This document shows positions 8,579-15,929 of a stretch of 64,000 bases of DNA, in pieces (the first letter of the stretch is position 1; the number at the start of each line of letters is the position of its first letter). The notes beneath the pieces are model-generated. The model had not been told where the DNA came from and did not search any database. It saw only the letters and a program-made list of their open reading frames with translations. The stretch lies in contig NZ_NIRS01000005.1 in the NCBI RefSeq assembly GCF_002934665.1, forward strand, positions 1 through 64,000, written 5' to 3'. Origin of the DNA: Pseudomonas laurylsulfatiphila. Lineage in GTDB: Bacteria; Pseudomonadota; Gammaproteobacteria; Pseudomonadales; Pseudomonadaceae. A program made the position numbers and the translations under genes.

Positions 8579-9367
8579 ATGACCCGTTACGCTCTGATCA
8601 CTGGCGCCTCCAGCGGCATCGGCCTGGCAATGGCCGAAGCGCTGGCCCGGCGCGGCCGCAGCCTGATTCTGGTGGCCCGACAACGTGATCAGCTGGAAAG
8701 CATTGCGATTGAATTGACCCAAAGGTTCGGCGTGGAAGTGCTGTTCCGTGCCTGTGACCTGGGCGAACCGTTGCGCCTGTCCGGATTCCTGCTGGAGCTG
8801 GAAGAAGGCGACCGGCAGATCGATCTGTTGGTCAATTGCGCCGGTATCGGTACATGCGGCCCGTTTCTGGCGCAGGACTGGATGACCGAGCAAGACTTGA
8901 TCGAAGTGAACATCCTCGCCCTCACCCGCCTGTGCCATGCCATCGGCAACAGCATGGCGCTGCAAGGTGGCGGGCAGATTCTGAATGTGGCCTCGGTGGC
9001 AGCGTTTCAACCGGGACCGTGGATGAGCACCTATTACGCCAGCAAGGCCTATGTGCTGCACTTTTCCGAGGGATTGCGCGTCGAGCTGAAAAAGTGCGCG
9101 ATCAAGGTTTCGGTGCTCTGCCCCGGGCCGACCCGCACAGCGTTCTTCCGTACCGCACAGCTCAACAGCGACAAACTGACCAACAGCAAACTGTTGATGA
9201 GCCCCGAGGAAGTGGCGCTCTACACTGTGCGCGCTCTGGAAAAGAATCAAGCGATCATTATTCCGGGACGGCGCAACCGCTGGTTCGCCTTCCTGCCAAG
9301 GCTCGGCTCGCGCTGGCTGACTCGCACAATCGCCGGCATGGTCAACAAGGCTTACTGCCCGCGCTGA
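8579..9367 (+). CDS. Short-chain dehydrogenase/reductase (SDR)
   Basis: Classical SDR of 262 residues with the nucleotide motif TGASSGIG near the N terminus, NCAGIG, and the catalytic pair Y152 and K156 in YYASK. The substrate is unknown. The ATG at 8579 is chosen because GGAG lies about 6 bases upstream; an in-frame ATG 12 bases earlier overlaps that ribosome site. It sits 61 bp after the DUF805 gene on the same strand. Confidence 0.88.
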   Translation: MTRYALITGASSGIGLAMAEALARRGRSLILVARQRDQLESIAIELTQRFGVEVLFRACDLGEPLRLSGFLLELEEGDRQIDLLVNCAGIGTCGPFLAQDWMTEQDLIEVNILALTRLCHAIGNSMALQGGGQILNVASVAAFQPGPWMSTYYASKAYVLHFSEGLRVELKKCAIKVSVLCPGPTRTAFFRTAQLNSDKLTNSKLLMSPEEVALYTVRALEKNQAIIIPGRRNRWFAFLPRLGSRWLTRTIAGMVNKAYCPR

Positions 9368-9448
9368 TCCCCATTCAAGGTAAAAGGCTGGGCGCTGGCA
9401 TACGCCATGAGTACACTCAGGCCAGCCCAAACAACGGAGAAAACAGCT

Positions 9449-9787
9449 GTGGATACTCTGTTCACCAAGATCATCAACCGGGAAATCCCGGCGAAGATCA
9501 TTTACGAGGACGACCAGGTACTGGCCTTCCACGACATTTCCCCACAGGCACCGGTACATTTCCTGGTGATCCCGAAGAAGCCGGTTCGCACCCTGAACGA
9601 TCTGACAGAGGACGACAAGGCACTGGCCGGACACATTCTGTTCACCGCCCAGCGCCTGGCCCTGGAACTGGGCTGCGAAAAAGGCTTCCGCGTCGTCATG
9701 AACTGCAATGAAGAAGGCGGGCAAACCGTCTACCACATTCATATGCATGTGCTGGGTCAGCGCCAGATGCACTGGCCGCCGGGCTGA
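9449..9787 (+). CDS. HIT family nucleotide-binding protein (HinT-like)
   Basis: Predicted purine nucleoside phosphoramidase of the HIT superfamily, 112 residues. The histidine triad reads HIHMHVLG near the C terminus. I choose a GTG start at 9449 (VDTLFTK), with GGAG nine bases upstream; the ATG at 9407 would add 14 residues and has no clear ribosome site. A REP pair follows the stop. Confidence 0.85.
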   Translation: MDTLFTKIINREIPAKIIYEDDQVLAFHDISPQAPVHFLVIPKKPVRTLNDLTEDDKALAGHILFTAQRLALELGCEKGFRVVMNCNEEGGQTVYHIHMHVLGQRQMHWPPG

Positions 9788-9896
9788 TAGCGGGCTTGCT
9801 CGCGAAGACGGAGTATCAGCCAGCATAAATGCTGAATGTCAGACCCTCTTCGCGAGCAAGTCGGATCGCCGCACCGCCGCTCCCACAAAAGGCATC
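9788..9896. repeat. REP pair (REPIN)
   Basis: Two inverted REP units, GCGGGCTTGCTCGCGAAG at 9790-9807 and CTTCGCGAGCAAG at 9848-9860 with an imperfect extension to 9895, lie between the HIT gene and coq7. Confidence 0.8.
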
Positions 9897-9993
9897 ACAA
9901 CACTGTCACAGCCTCTGCATCACAATGACCCAGCGCAAACCATCCCCGGCCGATTGGGTTAAACTGGCCGCCGAAATTCCCCCGGAGGTCAGC

Positions 9994-10641
9994 ATGACTA
10001 CCCAACGTCACTACTCGCCCATTGACCGCCTTCTGCTGCAAGCCGATGCCGCGATGCGCACCTTGCTGCCCTTCAGCGGCCAGCCGTACCGTCCGTCGCC
10101 AGCAATCGTGCAGCCCGATGCAAAAATGAGCGACGAAGACACGCGCCACGTTGCCGGCCTGATGCGCATCAACCATACCGGCGAAGTCTGCGCCCAGGCG
10201 CTTTATCAGGGGCAGGCGCTGACCGCCAGACTGCCGCAGGTGCGTGCCGCCATGGAACATGCCGCCGAAGAAGAAATCGATCATCTGGTCTGGTGCGAAC
10301 AACGCATCCATCAACTGGGCAGCCACACCAGCATCCTCAATCCGCTGTTTTATGGCATGTCGTTCGGAATTGGCGCTGTGGCCGGCCTGATCAGCGACAA
10401 AGTCAGCCTGGGCTTCGTGGCGGCAACGGAAGACCAGGTGTGCAAACACCTGAACGAACATCTGGAGCAATTGCCGGCCGAGGATGAAAAATCCCGGGCG
10501 ATTCTTGAGCAGATGCGTATCGATGAAGAGCAGCATGCCGAAAGCGCGCTGGAGGCTGGCGGGTTCCGCTTTCCGGCGCCGGTGAAGTTCGGGATGAGCC
10601 TGATGGCCAAGGTGATGACCAAGAGTACTTATCGGATCTGA
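9994..10641 (+). CDS. coq7: 2-polyprenyl-3-methyl-6-methoxy-1,4-benzoquinone monooxygenase
   Basis: Carries out the penultimate hydroxylation in ubiquinone synthesis. The 215-residue protein is a ferritin-like di-iron enzyme: glutamate and histidine ligands are visible in the NHTGEVCAQ, EEEIDHLVWCE and DEEQHAESA segments. ATG 9994 has CGGAGG just upstream; the frame open from 9829 runs through REP DNA and is not credible. A REP element follows, interrupted by an insertion sequence. Confidence 0.95.
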   Translation: MTTQRHYSPIDRLLLQADAAMRTLLPFSGQPYRPSPAIVQPDAKMSDEDTRHVAGLMRINHTGEVCAQALYQGQALTARLPQVRAAMEHAAEEEIDHLVWCEQRIHQLGSHTSILNPLFYGMSFGIGAVAGLISDKVSLGFVAATEDQVCKHLNEHLEQLPAEDEKSRAILEQMRIDEEQHAESALEAGGFRFPAPVKFGMSLMAKVMTKSTYRI

Positions 10642-10659
10642 TTTCCCGGTCGCCTGTGA

Positions 10660-10684
10660 GGGCCTCTTCGCGGGCAAGCCCGCT
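10660..10684. repeat. Left part of a REP interrupted by the insertion sequence
   Basis: GGCCTCTTCGCGGGCAAGCC runs directly into the CT at 10683-10684. Joined to CCCACAGG at 11837-11844 it restores an ordinary REP of this genome; compare the intact GCGGGCAAGCC..GCTCCCACAGG unit at 33634-33657. Confidence 0.8.
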
Positions 10685-10699
10685 TGTGTCTAGATCTAG

Positions 10700-10870
10700 G
10701 GATAAGCTCTGGGGTGAGAGAGGTGGATGGCAAGCTGTGAGTCCGCGGTGCTAAAAGCACGTGTGGGAGCCAAGCTGCCATCCACCTTTCCACTCTGGCC
10801 CATAAGCCCGAACAGTTGGACGAGCGCCACTCGAATCACAAGCGTGGGCAAAGCCAGAGCACTCTCACTC
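10700..10870 (+). ncRNA. Putative bridge RNA of the IS110 element
   Basis: Two consecutive stem / internal-loop / hairpin modules occupy the non-coding left end. The first has a closing stem 10722-10732 with 10776-10786, an apical hairpin GTGCT-AAA-AGCAC at 10748-10760, and loop strands AGTCCGC (10740-10746) and TGTGGGAG (10762-10769). These correspond to target AGCCCGC (top strand, one G-U wobble) and the complement of CTCCCACA. The second has closing stem CTCTGGC/GCCAGAG (10793-10799, 10853-10859), apical hairpin 10821-10833, and loop strands ACAGTTG (10812-10818) and CACAAG (10837-10842). These match the right end ACAGTTG and the complement of CT-TGTG at the left end. This is the target-loop then donor-loop order known for IS621. 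Confidence 0.85.
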
Positions 10871-10892
10871 CTGAGTGTAAGAGGGTTTTGCC

Positions 10893-11810
10893 ATGATTTC
10901 CTGGGTCGGCATCGATATCTCCAAATCAAACCTGGTTGTATGGGTTCAACCTCAAGGTGAAGGTTTTGACCTTCCCAATACGTCAGAAGGCTTTGTTGAG
11001 CTGATTGAGCGCCTGAGCCAGTACGAGGTTGACCGGGTTCTGCTGGAGGCCACCGGTGGGTACGAATGCAAGGTCATGGCGGCGCTGCAAGGCGCCAACT
11101 TCAAAGTGCTTAGAATCAATCCCCGCCGGGCCAGGGCCTTCGCCGTGGCCATGGGCAAGAATGCCAAGACCGATCCCATCGACGCGGCCGTGCTGGCGGA
11201 CTTCGCTGAAGTGCTGCATGCATCCCGCGACAAAATCATTTCGCCGGAACGTGAAGCACTGCGCGAGTTGATCCAGTTGCACGAGCAGTTTGTTCAGCAA
11301 CGAGACGACAACAAGCGCCGGCTTCAGCAAGTTCAACTACCCGCTGTTACCGTGGCGATCAAAGGTCTTGTTCACTACCTGCAAGTGCAGATCAAGCAGC
11401 TCGATAAAACCATCCATCAGAGCATGCATGAGCTGGATGCCGAAAAAGCCGAGCGACTCATTTCCGTTAAAGGCATCGGTACGGTGGCCACAGCCAGCTT
11501 GCTGGTTTATCTGCCCGAATTGGGAGCGCTTGATCGTCGTGAAGTGGCGGCCTTGGCGGGAATTGCGCCGTACAACGACGACAGCGGCAATCACAGCGGA
11601 AAACGTCAAATCTACGGAGGCAGAGCCCGCGTCAGACGTGCGCTTTACATGTCTTGCTGGGTCGTGATCCGTCATCAGCCAGACTTCAAGGCACGTTATG
11701 ACGCTCTTCGGGAGCGAGGCAAGAGCGCGAAAGTCGCGCTCATCGCCTGCATGCGGATCCTACTGATCAGGCTGAATGCCATGTTGCGGGACGGCACCGA
11801 GTGGCGGTGA
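10893..11810 (+). CDS. IS110-family transposase (RNA-guided recombinase type)
   Basis: The 305-residue DEDD recombinase has an N-terminal RuvC-like domain with D8 (GIDIS), E52 (LLEATGG), D94 and D97 (KTDPIDAAV), a coiled-coil middle (about 125-185) and a C-terminal Tnp20 domain with the conserved serine region NDDSGNHSG (S231), followed by RRALYMS. Known relatives excise a circular element and use a bridge RNA to choose target and donor. GAGGG lies about eight bases before the ATG. The gene appears intact, with no frameshift. Confidence 0.95.
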   Translation: MISWVGIDISKSNLVVWVQPQGEGFDLPNTSEGFVELIERLSQYEVDRVLLEATGGYECKVMAALQGANFKVLRINPRRARAFAVAMGKNAKTDPIDAAVLADFAEVLHASRDKIISPEREALRELIQLHEQFVQQRDDNKRRLQQVQLPAVTVAIKGLVHYLQVQIKQLDKTIHQSMHELDAEKAERLISVKGIGTVATASLLVYLPELGALDRREVAALAGIAPYNDDSGNHSGKRQIYGGRARVRRALYMSCWVVIRHQPDFKARYDALRERGKSAKVALIACMRILLIRLNAMLRDGTEWR

Positions 11811-11834
11811 CGAGTGGCAGGGGGAAGACAGTTG

Positions 11835-11858
11835 CTCCCACAGGGGCCGCGTTTCGGC
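11835..11858. repeat. Right part of the interrupted REP
   Basis: CTCCCACAGGGGCCGCG directly after the element completes the REP whose left part ends at 10684. CT (11835-11836) is the second copy of the core dinucleotide. Confidence 0.75.
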
Positions 11859-11861
11859 AAT

Positions 11862-11898
11862 AAAAAAGGCGACTGCCGTGAGGGAGTCGCCTTTTTTT
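11862..11898. terminator. Terminator of speD (bidirectional)
   Basis: AAAAAAGGCGACT and AGTCGCCTTTTTT form a strong hairpin with A and T tracts on either side. It lies 14 bp past the speD stop and also faces readthrough from the insertion sequence. Confidence 0.9.
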
Positions 11899-11912
11899 TG
11901 TGTTCGAGAGCC

Positions 11913-12704
11913 TTACGCCATATTGCGCGCGTAGAAGATTTCGAGCATTTCGTGTTTCACCCGCTCGGTCACCTGGGCACGTTGCTCAGAGGACAGGTTG
12001 CTGGTGGCATCACCGAACAGGTAGTTATCCAGTTCGAAGTTCTTCAGCAGCATTTTGGTGTGGAACAGGTTTTCCTGGTACACGTTCACGTCGGTCATCT
12101 GGTACGCGTCGCGAGTGTCATCGGAGAGATAGTTCTGGATCGAGTTTATCTCGTGGTCGATGAAGTGCTTTTTGCCTTCAACGTCACGGGTGAAGCCGCG
12201 CACACGGTAGTCCACGGTCACGATGTCCGAATCGAACTGGTGAATCAGGAAGTTGAGCGCTTTAAGCGGTGAAATGACCCCGCAAGTCGACACGTCGATG
12301 TCTACACGGAAGGTTGCAATACCGCTGACCGGATGGATTTCCGGGTAGGTGTGCACCGTGATGTGGCTCTTGTCGAGGTGGGCCAGAATGATTTCGGGCA
12401 GCGGGCCCGGAGACTCTTCGATCTGACTGTCGGTCGGGGTTACCGGCTCTTCGGAGATCAGGATCGTGACGCTGGCGCCCTGCGGCTCATAGTCCTGACT
12501 GGCAATGTTCAGGATGTTGGCACCAATGATATCGACAACTTCCGTGAGGATCTGCGTCAGGCGTTTCGCGTTGTACTCTTTATTGATGTACTCGACGTAT
12601 GCCTGCTGGTCTTGCGGGGTTTCCGCGTAGCAGATGTCATAGATGTTGAAGCTCAAGGTCTTTGTCAGGTTATTGAACCCGTGGAGCTTGAGTTTGCTTT
12701 TCAC
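11913..12704 (-). CDS. speD: S-adenosylmethionine decarboxylase proenzyme
   Basis: Makes decarboxylated SAM, the aminopropyl donor for spermidine. The 263-residue protein is close to E. coli SpeD (LKLHGFNNLTK near the N terminus, DYEPQGASVTILISEEPV). The self-cleavage site that creates the pyruvoyl group is K112-S113 in HLDKSHITVHTYPE. The start is a GTG at 12704 with GAGAG about nine bases upstream; the frame extends to 12776 but those residues are outside the family. A strong terminator follows. Confidence 0.96.
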   Translation of the reverse strand: MKSKLKLHGFNNLTKTLSFNIYDICYAETPQDQQAYVEYINKEYNAKRLTQILTEVVDIIGANILNIASQDYEPQGASVTILISEEPVTPTDSQIEESPGPLPEIILAHLDKSHITVHTYPEIHPVSGIATFRVDIDVSTCGVISPLKALNFLIHQFDSDIVTVDYRVRGFTRDVEGKKHFIDHEINSIQNYLSDDTRDAYQMTDVNVYQENLFHTKMLLKNFELDNYLFGDATSNLSSEQRAQVTERVKHEMLEIFYARNMA

Positions 12705-12943
12705 CGTTAAAAACTCTCTATGTGTTTGCGGCGCGGCCGCGTGATCAAGCATGCCCGTCAGATGCGAACAACGCACCTGCGTAGGACGGTTAACACCTCT
12801 TCGCGATGGCGATTTTGGTTGTCTGTTCGGGTGCGAGGCCTGTCGGCTGACGGGCCACTACCCTGAAAAAAGTGGCGCATTATGCAGACGTCAGCTTGTG
12901 TTCGCCAGAGTCTGCACTGCTTTTATGATAGTTGAATGTCGAT

Positions 12944-13366
12944 TCAACCGAGCTCGATGATCTCGTAGTCGTGGGTAATTGCCACGCCTGCCGCGCCAAG
13001 CATGATCGAGGCCGAGCAATACTTCTCGGCAGACAATTCGATGGCGCGCTTGACCTGGGCTTCTTTCAGCCCGCGGCCCTTGACCACGAAGTGCATGTGG
13101 ACTTTGGTGAACACCTTTGGATCTTCGGTCGCACGCTCGGCTTCGAGGAAGGCTTCGCAGCTTTCGACCGCCTGGCGGGATTTCTTGAGGATGCTGACCA
13201 CATCGAAATTGCTGCAACCGCCGACACCCAGCAGCAGCATTTCCATCGGCCGGACACCCAGGTTACGTCCGCCGGCATCGGGCGGACCGTCCATGACCAC
13301 GACATGACCGCTACCGGATTCGCCGAGGAACATGGCTTCGCCAGCCCATTGGATGCGTGCCTTCAT
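12944..13366 (-). CDS. OsmC family protein (YhfA-like)
   Basis: Small redox protein of the OsmC/Ohr superfamily, 140 residues. A cysteine lies in LLGVGGCSNFDVV and a second in AEKYCSASIML, the positions of the peroxidatic and resolving cysteines. The similarity is to the YhfA branch rather than to organic hydroperoxide resistance proteins, so the substrate is unclear. The start is ATG 13366 with GGAG eight bases before; a TTG two codons upstream is possible but less likely. It is divergent from vfr. Confidence 0.86.
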   Translation of the reverse strand: MKARIQWAGEAMFLGESGSGHVVVMDGPPDAGGRNLGVRPMEMLLLGVGGCSNFDVVSILKKSRQAVESCEAFLEAERATEDPKVFTKVHMHFVVKGRGLKEAQVKRAIELSAEKYCSASIMLGAAGVAITHDYEIIELG

Positions 13367-13590
13367 CGCCAAGACTCCACTGTATAAAAAAGGGTCGCCA
13401 GCTTAGCACAGCCCCCGAGATTGACAGCGCCCGCCGTCCTAGGACATATCCCACTGCCTTGTAGGTAAATGCTCGAATATTTCAGGAAGTGTCTGGTAAG
13501 CTGACGCCAATTCAATGGCGCATGGCCAGCTTTGCTCCAGCGTTCGCTATTTATAAAAACCACACCGTGCAGTCTTTTCGGGATACAACC

Positions 13591-14235
13591 ATGGTTGCTA
13601 TTGCCCCCAACCCCAAGCTCAAGAACCTCGACAAGCTGTTGATGCATTGCCAGCGCCGCCGCTATCAGGCCAAGAGCAACATCATTTGTGCCGGTGACCG
13701 CTCGGAAACACTGTTCTTCATCATCAAAGGCTCAGTCACCATCCTGATCGAGGATGACGACGGGCGGGAAATGATCATTTCCTACCTGAACGCCGGGGAC
13801 TTTTTCGGTGAGTTGGGCCTGTTTGAGCAAGCCGGCCTGGAGCAGGAGCGCAGTGCCTGGGTGCGGGCCAAGGTCGAATGCGAAGTCGCGGAAATCAGCT
13901 ACGCAAAATTCCGCGAGTTGTCCCAGCAAGACCCGGACATTCTTTACGTCCTCAGCGGACAAATCGCACAGCGCCTGCGCAACACCACGCGCAAGGTCGG
14001 TGACCTGGCATTCTTTGACGTGACCGGCCGCGTTGCCCGCTGCCTGCTGGAGCTGTGCAAACAGCCAGACGCCATGACCCACCCCGACGGCATGCAAATC
14101 AAGGTGACCCGTCAGGAAATCGGGCGGATTGTCGGTTGTTCCCGGGAGATGGTCGGTCGCGTGCTCAAGGATCTGGAAGAACGCAACCTGGTGGACGTCA
14201 AAGGCAAGACCATGGTGGTCTTCGGCACGCGCTAA
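13591..14235 (+). CDS. vfr: cAMP-binding global regulator Vfr (CRP family)
   Basis: The 214-residue CRP homologue has the same length as P. aeruginosa Vfr and is nearly identical through the cAMP pocket (GELGL 73-77; R87 and S88 in ERSAW). The helix-turn-helix is at about 174-193 (RQEIGRIVGCSREMVGRVLK). In P. aeruginosa it controls virulence and motility genes; in the P. fluorescens group the regulon is less clear. The start is ATG 13591 (MVAIAPNP), not the longer frame from 13489. It is convergent with the lipoate-ligase-like gene 10 bp away and divergent from the OsmC gene. Confidence 0.96.
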   Translation: MVAIAPNPKLKNLDKLLMHCQRRRYQAKSNIICAGDRSETLFFIIKGSVTILIEDDDGREMIISYLNAGDFFGELGLFEQAGLEQERSAWVRAKVECEVAEISYAKFRELSQQDPDILYVLSGQIAQRLRNTTRKVGDLAFFDVTGRVARCLLELCKQPDAMTHPDGMQIKVTRQEIGRIVGCSREMVGRVLKDLEERNLVDVKGKTMVVFGTR

Positions 14236-14245
14236 GCGCGAAAAC

Positions 14246-14947
14246 CTAGCCGCTGAACATCTGTGCCAACATCAACCGATAGAGTTCGTCGAGGCGCGCG
14301 AGTGCATCGGGTGCCGTGAACTTCTCATGCAATGCGATGTGGCTTTCGGCGCGTACTCGTTGTTCCAGACCACAGGCCTCGTTGAAGCGATTGACCGCGG
14401 CGACCATTGACACCCGGTCGTTATCCATCAACATCGCACCGTGCACCAGGCCCACCGGACGCTGACCACCCTGGCTCTGGCGCCAGCGCTGGGCGGTGCC
14501 AACCATTTTGCGCCCGTCGAGGTTGACGTTGAAGCGGCCATCGCAGAACGCACCGTCGATTTCGCCAAGGGACGACGAGCCACCCAATTCATCCAGCAAC
14601 TGGCAGATAGGGTCGCAGAGGCGCCGGTAACCGGTTTCGATGCGGTTCAAATCACCTTCGCTGCGTGGTGGCGCGTAAACCAGGGCGATATTGATCGTGG
14701 TGGCGGATTGTGGAACCGGTTCGCCGCCGGTATCGCGCAGCAGCACCGGCCAACTTGCCGCCGCCGACACTTCACAGGCAGCCTCGAAACCCGGCAAGCG
14801 ATTCAAGCGGCGCGGCATAACCAATGCCTGATCACTCGGCTGCCAGAACAACAGGCCGAACTCCGCGTCGCCGGCACACACCGAGGCCAGCAGATCCTGT
14901 TCGGCTTGCAGGCCGGCTTCGATGGTCAGGGAAACAGGTGAGGTCAT
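14246..14947 (-). CDS. Lipoate-protein ligase A-like protein (BPL/LplA/LipB fold)
   Basis: Cofactor-transferase-like protein of 233 residues. Visible pieces fit the BPL_LplA_LipB fold: MPRRLNRLPGFEAA, RDTGGEPVPQ (where LplA has RRxxGGGxV) and a DGRKMVGTAQRW segment with the lysine that contacts lipoyl-AMP in LplA. The first motif departs from the canonical RR-GGG form, so real ligase activity is uncertain and octanoyl transfer or a non-catalytic role is possible. I prefer the start at 14947, with GGAAG upstream, over 14959. Confidence 0.75.
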   Translation of the reverse strand: MTSPVSLTIEAGLQAEQDLLASVCAGDAEFGLLFWQPSDQALVMPRRLNRLPGFEAACEVSAAASWPVLLRDTGGEPVPQSATTINIALVYAPPRSEGDLNRIETGYRRLCDPICQLLDELGGSSSLGEIDGAFCDGRFNVNLDGRKMVGTAQRWRQSQGGQRPVGLVHGAMLMDNDRVSMVAAVNRFNEACGLEQRVRAESHIALHEKFTAPDALARLDELYRLMLAQMFSG

Positions 14948-14991
14948 AAGGTCTTCCATAGGACGGTCAGTCTGTGGTGCGTCTTATGCCG

Positions 14992-15070
14992 CCATCGCGA
15001 GCAGGCTCGCTCCCACATTGGATCTCAAGTGGTATCAGGCTCCTTGTGGGAGCGAGCCTGCTCGCGATGG
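14992..15070. repeat. REP pair (REPIN)
   Basis: Two inverted units (CCATCGCGAGCAGGCTCGCT at 14992-15011 and AGCGAGCCTGCTCGCGATGG at 15051-15070), each with a CCCACA or TGTGGG extension, enclose about 20 bp. They lie between the lipoate-ligase-like gene and trpC, whose promoters are not here. Confidence 0.9.
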
Positions 15071-15092
15071 GGTCGACTCGGTCTGTGAGTAA

Positions 15093-15929
15093 TCAGTCGA
15101 GGGTCGAGCCGCTGACTGGAACGCCACGCTCGGGGAAGAACAGTCGCTGCAATTCGGTACCCGGGCTTTCGGCGCGCATGAACGCTTCGCCGACCAGGAA
15201 CGCGTAGACGTCGCTGATTTCCATCAGTTCGACATCGGCGCGGTTGAGAATGCCGCTCTCGGTGATGACCAGACGATCGCGCGGAATACGCGGCAATAGG
15301 TCGAGGGTGGTTTCCAGGCTGACATCGAAGGTGTGCAGGTTGCGGTTGTTCACGCCAACCAGCGGAGTGTCGAGGGTTTTCAAGGCCCGCTCCAGCTCGT
15401 CGCCGTCGTGGACTTCCACCAGCACGTCGAGGTTGACGCTTTTGGCCACGGCCGCCAGTTCGGCCATTTTCACGTCATCCAGCGCGGAAACGATCAACAG
15501 CACGCAATCGGCACCCAGGGCCCTGGCTTCGACGATCTGGTAGGGGTCGATCATGAAGTCCTTGCGGATCACCGGCAGCTGACACGCTGCGCGGGCCTGC
15601 TGCAGGTACGCATCGGCGCCCTGGAAGTAGTCGATGTCGGTCAGTACCGACAGGCAGGTCGCACCGCCCTTCTCGTAGCTTCTGGCGATATCGGCGGGAA
15701 CGAAGTTCTCGCGGATCACGCCTTTGCTCGGCGAAGCCTTCTTGATTTCAGCAATGACTGCCGGTTGCTTCAGCTTGGCCTGAGCCAGCAATGCCTTGGC
15801 AAAACCACGAGGTGCATCGGCCATCCTGGCCAGGTTTTCCAGCTCGGCGAGGCTGACACGAGCGCTGCGCTCGGCCACTTCCTCGACTTTGCGCGCCAGA
15901 ATCTTTTCCAGAACCGTCGGTACACTCAT
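15093..15929 (-). CDS. trpC: Indole-3-glycerol phosphate synthase
   Basis: Fourth step of tryptophan synthesis: ring closure of carboxyphenylamino-deoxyribulose phosphate. The 278-residue TIM barrel has VIAEIKKASPSKG, the IRKDFMIDPYQ catalytic lysine region, VGVNNRNL and ITESGI. It stands alone, not fused to TrpF, as usual in Pseudomonas. The ATG overlaps the trpD stop by 4 bp (ATGA), indicating translational coupling in a trpGDC operon. Confidence 0.98.
   Translation of the reverse strand: MSVPTVLEKILARKVEEVAERSARVSLAELENLARMADAPRGFAKALLAQAKLKQPAVIAEIKKASPSKGVIRENFVPADIARSYEKGGATCLSVLTDIDYFQGADAYLQQARAACQLPVIRKDFMIDPYQIVEARALGADCVLLIVSALDDVKMAELAAVAKSVNLDVLVEVHDGDELERALKTLDTPLVGVNNRNLHTFDVSLETTLDLLPRIPRDRLVITESGILNRADVELMEISDVYAFLVGEAFMRAESPGTELQRLFFPERGVPVSGSTLD

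Larger units (their letters stand above)
10685..11834 (+). mobile_element. IS110-family insertion sequence (IS110 group) in a REP target
   Basis: The element is 1150 bp and is flanked by CT on each side (10683-10684 and 11835-11836). It carries one transposase gene, about 208 bp of 5' non-coding DNA and a short 3' end of about 24 bp. Removing the element plus one CT restores a REP sequence, which fixes the boundaries. Long 5' and short 3' non-coding ends are the IS110-group layout, the reverse of IS1111. No terminal inverted repeats or long target duplications are visible, as usual for this family. Confidence 0.9.

Noticed and set aside
10684..11834. A TTG direct repeat (10684-10686 and 11832-11834) as a 3-bp target duplication
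   Set aside because: Rebuilding with TTG gives an odd REP; rebuilding with CT as core gives the normal REP and agrees with known IS110 behaviour and with the guide strands.
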